Assembly (NCBI GenBank): GCA_022925895.1
Contig: JAKSYS010000080.1
Location: forward strand, 62,001 to 126,000
Reading direction: 5' to 3'
From: Fragilaria crotonensis
Taxonomy: Eukaryota > Bacillariophyta > Fragilariophyceae > Fragilariales > Fragilariaceae
Length of the DNA stretch: 64,000 nucleotides
The number at the start of each line of letters is the position of its first letter. The stretch's first letter is position 1. Shown in pieces: positions 55,553-64,000 of this stretch. The notes below the pieces were generated by a model. The model was not told the DNA's origin. It made no database searches and was given only the letters and a program-made list of their open reading frames with translations. Both the position numbers and the translations under genes were made by a program.

Positions 55553-57056
55553 ATGAAAACATTCAAGGTCAACATCCCGTCGTTGCTGTTCCTTGCAGGA
55601 GTGTTGTGGATATCTTTTCCCCCCCGAGCACATTCATTAAAGGCGCCAGATCTAGCTCGGCGTCGGATTCTTTCGTGGACGACCAGCACAGTCGTACCGA
55701 TAATTTTGTGTAATCCCATCGTGGCGTTCGCTAGTGAGGAGCGTTCAGACATCACCTTACGTATAGAGCGTGGACAGCGAGCTGGAATCGAACTGTGCGA
55801 TACTTTCTTGGAAGGAAGACAAGCAGTGACCGTCAAGTCTGTGTCTGCTGATGCCGCCATCAAACATGTTGTTCCGGGGATGGTTGTTGTCGACTACCAA
55901 GATGCGAAGTCAGTGGTAAAACGAATACACGAAGGTCCCTTCCCGGTTGATCTCAAACTCATCAATCTTAACGGTCAAGATAGTGAAGACAAAGCGTTCG
56001 TGAGGAGCCCTTCTGGGAATGCCCCGCTGTCTACCGAAGTGAATGGCCTCGTTATTCGGACTGTGCGACAGGTGAACGCTGGAGAGAAGGTTCGTCGTGG
56101 AGATCTGGTCGAATTTGTCTATGAGGCCCGCATGATCAGCCAGACCCAATCTATGATTCGTCTGCCCAAAGAGGGACAGGGCAGCCGTACCAATACGTGG
56201 TTGGTTCAGGAAGGTCCGGCCATACCTAGGGAATCGTGAATCAGACGAAAACACGTGATACCCTGGAGGTGAAAATTGCTTCCATTCTGAGTCGTGGTGA
56301 CGCAACGTGAAGCAGAGGCTGGCGCTATTATCATGTGCATGACGCAAAGTGAAAATTTGCTGACGGTCAGTGAAAAATTGCTGACGGTCAGTAAAATTGC
56401 TGACGGTCAGCAAAATTTGCTTATGGTCAGTAAAAATTGCTGACGGTCAGTAAAAATTTGCTGACGGTCAAGAGAAATTACTGACGTAAGAACATACTAT
56501 GTCCCGAAAACTTCTTAAAGACAAATCAGATTTTCTGACGGTCAGCAATTATTTACTGACGGTCAGTGATTTTGCTGACGGTCAGTAAATATTTACTGTC
56601 GGTCAGCAATTTTTTACTGACGGTCAGCAATTTTTTACTTACGAAGAGAAAACCTTGCCGGCTCGTTTGCTTCGACCAATGGAGCTACAAATCTCGCAAT
56701 ACATACAAATGGGAAGATCCCTGCACATATCTGACAACGGTCATAAACTTAACGGCTGAAACGTGCTTGGGCCGGACCTTCCAGGTGATCTTATTCCCGG
56801 AGTCGATCTAGGTCTGTACGACATGCGACCTGGCGAAGTGCGCGTGCTACAGAGTACGTATGACAATTTTATTGAAACCGATATCACCGTTTATGAAACT
56901 CACATTATTGCAATTCATTTGTTGGTACTATTACCAGTACCAAGTCTTTTAGCGTACGGAAGTCGAGGAAGCAAATTATTTCAAATCCCGCCAAGCACAA
57001 CGCTGTTCTGGACTGTTCAGATGATTCGCGTTAATTTCATTGGTGAAGCAACATAA
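55553..57056 (+). CDS. Thylakoid-lumen-type FKBP peptidyl-prolyl isomerase, interrupted by an insertion
   Basis: The first ATG is 55553; the open frame upstream begins with GTG. The N-terminus is a signal peptide followed by Ala-Arg-Arg-Arg-Ile and a hydrophobic stretch ending Ala-Phe-Ala, a twin-arginine lumen signal. A PDZ-like segment (about 55770-55960) precedes the FKBP domain. One A seems missing near 56148, after which the frame gives Tyr-Asp-Ser-Ser-Ala-Gln-Arg-Gly-Thr-Gly and Tyr-Val-Val-Gly-Ser-Gly. The domain is then cut at 56209 and resumes at 56785 with Asp-Leu-Ile-Pro-Gly-Val-Asp-Leu-Gly-Leu-Tyr-Asp-Met. A normal 84-bp GT-AG intron (56854-56937) follows, and the last exon gives Ala-Tyr-Gly-Ser-Arg-Gly and Phe-Gln-Ile-Pro-Pro. 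The enzyme would assist folding in the lumen. Whether the 575-bp interruption is spliced is unknown. Confidence 0.8.
56210..56781. mobile_element. Foldback-like insertion with 12-bp inverted ends inside the FKBP gene
   Basis: The ends are GAAGGTCCGGCC at 56210-56221 and its complement at 56770-56781, flanked by the direct repeat CAG (56207-56209 and 56782-56784). The interior (56358-56638) holds about eleven copies of the near-palindrome CTGACGGTCAG. On the left most sit in TTGCTGACGGTCAGTAAAA contexts and on the right mostly in TTTACTGACGGTCAGCAA, so the two halves can fold on each other. No ORF lies inside. Family unknown; a 3-bp duplication fits several DNA-transposon groups. Confidence 0.75.
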
Positions 57057-57420
57057 TAGCCATGCCTCGTGCATTTGTGAAATAAAGGCGAACGTCTGGT
57101 ATGCAAGGACACATCGATCCCGCTATACTTGTCCTGATCGAACAGCGACGCGAGTCGCACCTCCTCCTTCAAAGTTGTTTTCAAATACTGCATTCTATCC
57201 ATGGGTTAAGTAAAGATATTCGAGTGGAATCTGTCATTGCCGAGATGTCAAGTTCTTTATCGGGTTCCACCTGTGGGTATTCCTTGTAGTCTTCCTTATC
57301 GTGAAGTAAGGGCTGCTTCCTTCGCCTCCACTTCTTGGTCCTTGTACCGCAACCCTCAACTTCAAATACCTTTCCCAAAGCCTCGAAAACCACCTTTTCG
57401 AGTGACAGTGCTCCCAACAC
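57017..57420 (-). CDS. Short unknown protein, one-base break
   Basis: The frame of 57181-57420 reads Trp-Arg-Arg-Arg-Lys-Gln-Pro-Leu-Leu-His-Asp, then Glu-Tyr-Pro-Gln-Val-Glu-Pro-Asp, then Asp-Ser-Thr-Arg-Ile-Ser-Leu-Leu-Asn-Pro. A shift of one base near 57200 (C run before ATGG) continues as Met-Asp-Arg-Met-Gln-Tyr-Leu-Lys-Thr and further. Composition and continuity across the shift look like a real gene, about 130 residues long. I do not recognise it. The start is not fixed: the ATG at 57420 is the first in frame, but an upstream exon is possible. Its 3' end overlaps the end of the FKBP gene on the other strand by about 40 bases unless its true stop is earlier. Confidence 0.4.
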
Positions 57421-57832
57421 GTACGTAAACCGAGTACGGACGCGAGGATAGTACGTTATGCCTATCGAATGGCACTTTATTAGCCGTACATGTAAAATGC
57501 AGAGTCGCGTAGGTCGTACCTCGTATCAAGAGGTAGAGCGTACAGTACTGGTACCAAAAACCAAAAGTATGGAGATAGGCGATAGTATGCATAGATGCAT
57601 AGGACCAGGTACCAGGTGCACCAGTAGCATACGCACCCGGAACATATATGCATACCAATACGACGGTACAGTAATACAGTACCAGTACACCAGACAAAAC
57701 GACCAAACCATTTGAGCTTCCGAAACCGACGTGCTCGATGCTTCGATGTGATAGACCTTTCTGCGACAAAGCACGACCTATGACTCCATGACGAACGTGC
57801 TCAACAAGTGTTTCCCATGCTAAAGTTTCACT

Positions 57833-58800
57833 ATGGTGGGCCATGCAGTCAAACAACGTCAAAGAAAGGGACTCGGCGTCATTCAAGTGTCATTCATTTT
57901 CGTGTTAGGCTACTTCCTTGGTCATCTCAATTTGTATTCCCAATTCGGTGGTACGAGTACAAGTAGCAGTTTTGCCGATCGTAATGTTCTCCCTGGTGAC
58001 AGCGGACGCTTGACCGGTTTCAATCCCATCAGCACTGGCTCTTCTGGTCGAGAATATGGAAATGGATGGCATTCGGTAGAAGTTTTCTATGGAAAATCAG
58101 ATCATTTGGAAAGGAACCTTCCAATGACGTACCGTGGTTTTCACAAGCTCGGCAAGACGAAGTTGTCAGCAGGTTACTCAGGGGAAAGAGAAACGGATTC
58201 TTTGTTGATTTGGCTGCGAACGACGCCGCCATTCTTTCGAATACCTACAGTTTGGAGAAGAAATTTGGCTGGACGGGCTTATGTATTGAACCGAACCCAA
58301 TCTACTGGGCAAATCTCACATACCGAGAATGCCAGGTTGTTGCTGCCGTCGTTGGCAAAGAGAGGATGGAAGAAGTCCTTTTTCGATTTGATAATGGAGA
58401 TCATGGAGGAATTGTCGGCGATGGATTTGATAATGGAAAGAGGCATGGAAGGGTTTCTGATCCAAGATACACTGTCACTCTCAAGGAGATTCTTGAGCGA
58501 TTCAATGCTCCGGAACTTATAGACTATCTTTCGTTGGACGTTGAGGGAGCGGAGGAGTTTATCATCAAGGAATTCCCATTGACCAAGTACAAGGTTTCGC
58601 TCATGACGATTGAGAGACCAAAGGAACCTTTGAGAGCACTGCTTGATCAGAACGGTTATAAATTTGTCAAACGTCTTAGCACTTGGGGCGAGACATTGTG
58701 GGCGCACGAATCGATAACGGGGGCGTTGGATCTGTCAATCCTCGACGAGTTCACTCCTACGAAAAAGCCCAAATCGTCGATCGAGGTCATACAGAAGTGA
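57833..58800 (+). CDS. FkbM-family methyltransferase, type II membrane anchor, one frame break
   Basis: The ATG at 57833 starts a short basic tail and a hydrophobic anchor (Val-Ser-Phe-Ile-Phe-Val-Leu-Gly-Tyr-Phe-Leu), then a Ser/Gly-rich stem. Between about 58095 and 58125 the frame shifts by one base, after which the catalytic domain runs to 58800. Its landmarks are Trp-Phe-Ser-Gln-x4-Asp, Gly-Phe-Phe-Val-Asp-Leu-Ala-Ala-Asn-Asp-Ala (S-adenosylmethionine loop), Cys-Ile-Glu-Pro-Asn-Pro and Leu-Ser-Leu-Asp-Val-Glu-Gly-Ala-Glu. FkbM enzymes transfer methyl groups to hydroxyls of sugars or other small molecules. With a signal anchor, a Golgi or ER-lumen location and a glycan substrate are plausible (inference). 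The full product would be about 320 residues. Confidence 0.85.
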
Positions 58801-58981
58801 ATAACTGAACGATTGCACAGCGACCCTAACGAATGTACAGTGATTTAAACGACCGTCTCAGCAAAGATATTACTAAGCGCATTTCAGCTATTACATTCCT
58901 TAAGCTTTTCCGTTGAGCCGACGAGATTATGCAACGTACTCGTAGTACCTGGTACTGCAGAAAGGAACCGCGGCCAAAGAG

Positions 58982-60032
58982 TTAAGCAAGTGACGGGAAC
59001 GATGCAGGGTCCAAAGGGTTGACTTGGCTGGTTCTTGCGGTTGAACGGCCACGCCCGCGTCCTCTATCACCGCCGCGTCCATCGCGACCACGACCTCCAT
59101 CACGACCGCGTCCTCCATCACGACCGCGGCCCCTTCCTCCACGACCTCCTCTATCACCGCGTCCTCGCCCGCCACGTCCCCCTTCGTCCGGTGCAGTATC
59201 GCTGGACACGACCTTGAAACTTGGTACGATCGTGACCTTCTTCTTTCCTTCCCTGACTCTCTCGCGTTGTTTGTTTTCGCCCATTACCAAGAAATCTTCC
59301 TCCGTAGTTGCTTTAGGTTGGACGGAAGCGAATACATTTTCAACTTGACGAGTCGCCTTCGGTGCGAAGAGTTCGTTGGCGGGGCGGGCCTTGGTCTTCA
59401 GGTACTCGTCGTAGGAGATGGTGTTGTCCACTTCCTCGACGAGCACTTCCTCCTCAATGGGTTCTGGTTCCTGTTCCTCCTTCGTGGTGGCATCCTCAGC
59501 CTTTTCGAGCGTCTGAACATCGCTTTCATCGATTGGACCTTCCGCCTTTTTCGCTTCCGTCTTGTCAGATCCCCAGTTTCTCGCGCCAGCCCCTTCTTTC
59601 TTGATTTCGTGACCACGTCCGGTGCCAGATCTTCGGTCGTATGCGCGCTTTCCAGCTCTGGCAGGTGCTTGTTCTCCGCGTCCGTGCTTGGTGTTCCTGT
59701 CGTTGTTGTTGGGACGTCTTGAGAGGGATTAGTGCGATGCATGAATGAATAATAAAGGTTTTGGTAGACACAACACACTGCCTAATGCAGTACTCAGTAC
59801 CAAAGCAATCGGAGAAAGGTGAACGTCATGCTGTGTTCGATGGTTGATTCAATGGCACCACAACATCGAGTTCCAGTGCGAGTAGCATCAGAGAGACGTA
59901 CCTGTGCTCTTTGACATTCTCTGTCACGGCGGGCGTCGAAGCAGGCTTCGTTGGGACGGACTGAACCTTTGGCGGGGCCTGCACAACGGGCTCGTCGTCG
60001 TCGTCGTCCAGCGCAGCGAAGAAATTCTTCGA
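58982..60032 (-). CDS. Stm1/SERBP1 (HABP4)-like RNA-binding protein, at least two exons
   Basis: The exon ending at 59902 gives Asn-Phe-Phe-Ala-Ala-Leu-Asp-Asp, like the N-terminal motif of Stm1. A 184-bp GT-AG intron (59901-59718) joins it to the exon starting at 59717, restoring His-Arg-Arg-Pro-Asn-Asn. The next segment reads Tyr-Asp-Arg-Arg-Ser-Gly-Thr-Gly-Arg-Gly, then Lys-Lys-Glu-Gly-Ala-Gly-Ala-Arg-Asn-Trp-Gly, the core of the HABP4/PAI-RBP1 domain. Later come Ser-Tyr-Asp-Glu-Tyr-Leu, an RGG-rich tail (59030-59170) and a Phe-Pro-Ser-Leu end. Such proteins bind RNA and idle ribosomes. The start is unresolved: the frame at 60032 follows TAG preceded by a C/T-rich tract, so an upstream first exon is likely. 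Confidence 0.82.
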
Positions 60033-61156
60033 CTACATATTTGCGGAGAGGAAAGATAAGACCACGTGATGGGTGAGTCGATTTTTGTACATGTCAAAGC
60101 GCTAATAGCTACCAATAGCTAACCAACAAACACTAGCCAGCTAAACGTGTTTACAGGACAGCATCGGCCCGATGGTTATGCTGTTGAAAGATCGGGGTTA
60201 TGGCGGGTGCGCCTTACCATGGTTGCTCAGTAGACACCGTACTTCAGTAATCTACAATCTATCCTGTGAGCTGTGAGCGACGACGACGCTAATTGTCAGG
60301 TGGCAATGATCAAGTGTCAAGTGTACAGTCTGAAAGCCCTCGCTCGGTTGAAAGTACGATGAGGAACGTACGGAGCAGAGTATCGGTCTTGGTTTGTTGG
60401 TCAACCACGTTTGTGCACCACAGGTTTTGCTCGTCTCGGATCGGATATTGACATTTTGGCTTCATCTACTGTCGTTTGTATCGGTATCACACTCAAGTAT
60501 ACTGGTCCGTACTACTACCTGGTACAGTACCAGGTCAGGCAGTATTTTCGCACTCCGGTAGAGGCTTCGAGTGTCAAGTGTCAAGTACTGGAGTACGTAC
60601 TACAGTACTGTTGTACTAAAAATACACGCAAAGCAAGTATGCATATAGAGTACAGACAGTATCAGGTACTTGTATCAGGTACCTGGTGTATCAGGTATCA
60701 GGTATCAGGTATCAGGTATGATATCAGGTATAGTCTGATCGTCCTCCTTTCTATTGGTACAAGGTACAAGTAGTACACCTTAGCACACCTACGGTAGACA
60801 ACAAGAAAACCACAAGTATGATACGCTCTAGTAGAGTCGCAAGTACTACTACAAGTACTTGTACTACAAGGATGATACAAGTACATACCAGGGGTAATAC
60901 CGTATTCCGAACCCGGTACTTGAGTACTGTACTCCAGTACCTGGTACTCAGTTCATGCGCTCGAGTACAAGGTTCACATTGGGTCGAAAATGTGCTCTCT
61001 ATGTGCAAAATGACGTTCCGAGTAGGTTCATAGTTCACACAACTCATCATCAGATCCTATCAGCGATCAGCATACCTACAACTTCTACTCTCTTCTGCCA
61101 AAGATCACGCCGACAACCTTTCTGGTGTACGTATTCTCAGTGTTAGTCTCGACACA
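60033..61156. other. Spacer with GTAC palindromes and a CAGGTAT repeat
   Basis: 60490-60950 is dense in GTAC and GGTACC motifs; 60690-60730 holds four to five ATCAGGT units. The first exon of the minus-strand RNA-binding protein may lie at 60040-60200. No other gene is supported. Confidence 0.4.
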
Positions 61157-62081
61157 ATGTTGAGTGGTTGGATTCGTCACGGAACGACGGTACACTGTAC
61201 CTTGAGAAGGACTTCAGCGAACTCGGTGCTGACGACTCAACGATTCAGAGCGCTGGGATATTTGGTTAGAGCAGACATTCATTTGCGTAGGGGCCTTCAC
61301 GAAAATCATCAACTCGTGGGAAGGAGCTTTCGAACTTACTCCACCAGCTCGCAGCGCCCCAGTGATGATGGCAAGAAAGAGGCACCGATCAGGAAGAGAC
61401 GAGATCTTTTGATTAGTTGGATGCATCAGCTTCGATCGCCGCCGAACATCATTACATCTATGCGAATTCTTTCGACACCATACCTGTCGTACCTGATAGT
61501 CGCCGAGCATTATGAATGGGCCCTTTGTGGATGCTTTGTCGCTTCAGCATCAGATCTGATAGATGGATGGATCGCCAGAACGTTCAGCATGAACACAGTT
61601 TTGGGCTCATACCTTGACCCGCTCGCAGACAAAACTCTAGTGAATACAGTTGCAGTATCTCTTTGGTACGTTGAACTTCTTCCGACTCCGTTGGTAGCCT
61701 TATGGGCACTCAGGGACGTGGGGTTGTGCATCGGCACGTACAGGTATGTTGCACTAATGACTGAGAAAGAGAGATATGTTGCGAATCCAGGCACAACCCC
61801 GCTCAAAGTATCGGCGACTCGGATAAGCAAAGTCAACACTGGCATGCAGTTCATAACTCTTTCGGCTGCTCTTTTGCAACCGATATACGGCATGGATCCT
61901 ATAATGTTACAATCATTCTGGTGAGTTGTACTGGTACCACAACAGCCGTTATTCCTGACCCTGCAGTACACATCTCACGAGCGTTCCTAGCTGGCTAACT
62001 GCTGCAACAACAATCGCCTCGGCCATTAGCTATATTAATTATGATGCATTCAGCGAAAGTGGCAATCAAACACCAAAGTGA
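61157..62081 (+). CDS. Cardiolipin synthase, CDP-alcohol phosphatidyltransferase type, two exons
   Basis: The enzyme joins CDP-diacylglycerol and phosphatidylglycerol to make cardiolipin in the inner mitochondrial membrane. Exon 1 is 61157-61920 and exon 2 is 61991-62081, with a 70-bp GT-AG intron (GTGAGT donor). The product is 284 residues. The N-terminal 75 residues are Arg/Ser/Thr-rich with almost no acids, as in a mitochondrial presequence. The CDP-alcohol motif is complete: Asp-Leu-Ile-Asp-Gly-Trp-Ile-Ala-Arg, then Gly-Ser-Tyr-Leu-Asp-Pro-Leu-Ala-Asp-Lys eight residues later. Pro-Asn-Ile-Ile-Thr-x3-Ile precedes the first TM segment. Phosphatidylglycerophosphate synthase shares the motif, but the eukaryotic cardiolipin synthase layout with a presequence and Lys-Thr-Leu-Val-Asn after the motif fits better. 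No breaks. Confidence 0.87.
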
Positions 62082-63263
62082 AGATGATGAATTGGACTAC
62101 GATCCGTTGCAACCTCATCTGCGCCTCCAGGTGACATGAACGTCACGATCACGGGTGTGCTCATAAGAGAATAAAAATCAATGCATCGTTCTTCACATTC
62201 ATGTTGATGGTGATGCATACCATCTCTCATTGTTGAATCAGGAATCAAGTGCATCGGGTCGTCTCAAATTCTGCACTTGGTTAAAACTTGCTTATGCTGT
62301 TGCTTCCATCGTAGTACCGTTGCTATGGCTTGGACTAGCGAATCTCTTATTTTCTCCCGACGTGCACGAATTCGAAGAGATAGTACCGGGTAGCTCGTTG
62401 CGAATTCATAGCCAATGTCGCTTTGGTACGGACGACGAAGACGGACATACCTGACAAAAGAATTTGCTACGTCATATTTTAGAGGGTGTGCTCGGCTGAA
62501 GATGTTGCGAGTGGCGATACTTACTATCTAGTCACCCAGATATCATGGAGCAAAGTGTGGGGAGTTGGTATGGTTCTATAGCACAAGTACCCAACTGCGC
62601 TTTATGTCGAGGATAAGCGTTTACTAGTCCTCGACGGTACCGTTGCTGAAGGTTGGATTAATTTCTGCTGTCACTCAATCAAATATCAACCACAATTTTG
62701 TGCTTATCCAACATGTGCTTTTGCGCAAACCACAATCAGCACCAATATAAGCTGTTGAATGAATCCAATTTCCTTCGGAACACAGGCACTTACCAAGGCA
62801 ACCAAAACCATAGTTTGACGCGAAGAGCATTCTCAATCAGTTCTCATTGCTGGAGTCATTGGTTGACAGAATTGTTCAGAAATAAGGCAGCGCAGACTTG
62901 TCCCATTTGGAGTTACAGGAGGATCTATTTGTACTTGTTAAAGGGATCTAACTCCCATGCTCACAATTCATCAAAGGTACCCAACTTTTCACTGCAGACT
63001 TGTACTGTTTGAAGTTACAGGATCTTCTAGTACTTGTCAATGGGATCTAACCCCCATACTCACAATTCATTGAAGGTACCCTTTGACAAATGCCCAAAAG
63101 TGCTACTCTGATTGCGGGGAGGCTGCAAAGAAATTCTGCAGTCTTCAAGTTGCTTTCAGGAGATGGCAAGGCTTTTCTTGGACTCTTGTTAAATTGAATT
63201 AGCAATGATGCCCCAGGATGGCTGATTACATCCGACAGAGTTACGGATGGCAATGGTTATGCT
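62082..63263. other. Spacer with one possible small membrane ORF and an imperfect duplication
   Basis: An open frame at 62230-62454 has one hydrophobic helix (near 62290-62345) and an acidic end, but it starts with TTG and is unrecognised. At 62905-63080 a segment of about 105 bp containing GTTACAGGA(T), GGGATCTAAC(T/C)CCCAT and CACAATTCAT occurs twice in tandem with many differences. Nothing else is seen. Confidence 0.35.
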
Positions 63264-63271
63264 ATGTACAG

Positions 63272-63897
63272 CAGGGGTCGGTGATACGTTACTGGACCAC
63301 CAGTTAACTGCAGTTAGTTAACTGCAGTGACCAACTTTTAAAGAAATCACGACAGTTAACTAACCAACTACTGTGACTCCTCGAGTGACTTAACTAACTA
63401 CTGAAACTTGTTGCTTACTTAACTAAAAACTGCAACGTCCAGTAGGATACTACTGAGACAGGGCGGGGTTAACTAAGTTAAAGGGTAACTGGCTGGTCGT
63501 GGGTGCGAGTAATTATGTACTAGGGATACGTAGAGAAATGCGTAGGAAATGATTGGTGTTCGCAACATAGTTTAAGTGGATATTGATGACGTATGCCCTG
63601 ATTTCTGTTGGAACTCACCAGAATCCCTCAAAACTCGGGTACTGTACGTATGTATAGTAATGATTACTATGCTACTACACCACTGGTACCGTCTGCAGTA
63701 TAACTGCAATTAACTATGAAATTCACAAATAACTGAATACTGGAGGCTAAAAAACATAAGTATTTCCGGTGACTAGTTACTGAGAATTGCGTATTGCAGT
63801 ACCAGTAACCAACCATACGTACTTCGCAGTACTAAGTTGCAACTGCTGAAGGCAGCGTAAGTCCAGTACAGTTAAAGTTTAACTTCACCGACCCCTG
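63272..63897. mobile_element. Second hAT-type MITE (626 bp) with 8-bp target duplication
   Basis: Perfect 13-bp inverted ends, CAGGGGTCGGTGA at 63272-63284 and its complement at 63885-63897, are flanked by the direct repeat ATGTACAG (63264-63271 and 63898-63905). CAGGGG ends with an 8-bp duplication are hAT-like. The interior is rich in AGTTAACT(G) motifs and has no ORF. It is unrelated in sequence to the MITE at 31802. Confidence 0.88.
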
Positions 63898-64000
63898 ATG
63901 TACAGTATGGCTGGTTTCACCTCCAAGTTACATGTAGTACAACTAGTGTAGGAATAGTAGAAAATCTAGTGACGTCTGGATTGAAAGTCAAATCCGGCAT

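Noticed and set aside
56358-56638. Regularly repeated CTGACGGTCAG units as a CRISPR-like array
   Set aside because: The spacers are short, similar AT-rich strings and the setting is a eukaryotic gene; a foldback repeat explains it better.
62230-62454. Small membrane protein gene
   Set aside because: No ATG start in frame, no recognisable family and no splice signals that extend it; mentioned in the spacer entry only.

Overview
The window reads as nuclear DNA of a photosynthetic stramenopile, most likely a pennate diatom (inference). The reasons are short GT-AG introns of about 70-180 bp, a thylakoid-lumen-type FKBP behind a secretory presequence, a protein of six helicase-associated repeats, Copia polyproteins of the diatom type, PIF/Harbinger and Plavaka-like DNA transposons, and spacers crowded with GTAC motifs. 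No tRNA, rRNA or CRISPR array was found.

Layout: 1-3117 holds the 3' part of a Ser-rich gene of unknown function. 4445-6290 holds a decayed PIF/Harbinger transposon. 8120-17171 looks like one large DNA-transposon neighbourhood: a Plavaka/KDZ-like transposase (+), a convergent gene whose C-terminus looks like a 2-oxoglutarate/Fe(II) dioxygenase (-), and a third acidic ORF (+). 17770-18560 is a Copia pol relic (-). 19697-21300 carries a secreted MsrA and a broken DUF6544-like gene. 21300-27366 is a gene-poor stretch with two arrays of the same 40-bp minisatellite family.

A housekeeping block follows: GRASP (27367-28485), the splicing factor SF3B4 (28613-29520, -), a three-TM protein (30478-31362), a helicase-associated-repeat protein (34772-36309), prefoldin subunit 4 (36342-36838, -) and the corepressor SIN3 (37583-41873). 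A hAT-type MITE with 8-bp target duplications lies at 31802-32443.

42401-54132 is a complete 11.7-kb Copia LTR retrotransposon on the minus strand, with near-identical 594/595-bp LTRs, an ATAAT target duplication, a primer-binding site and a purine tract. About 5.4 kb of extra coding sequence lies upstream of the recognisable Gag.

55553-57056 is a thylakoid-lumen FKBP interrupted by a 572-bp foldback-like insertion with terminal inverted repeats, placed where an intron would be. After it come a short unknown gene (-), an FkbM-family methyltransferase, an Stm1/SERBP1-like RNA-binding protein (-) and cardiolipin synthase. A second hAT-type MITE lies at 63272-63897.

Many genes, including housekeeping ones, carry single-base frame breaks, often in short homopolymers. 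This suggests uncorrected long-read consensus as much as gene decay, so broken genes should be read with that in mind. Domain names rest on motif recognition by eye; no database search was run.
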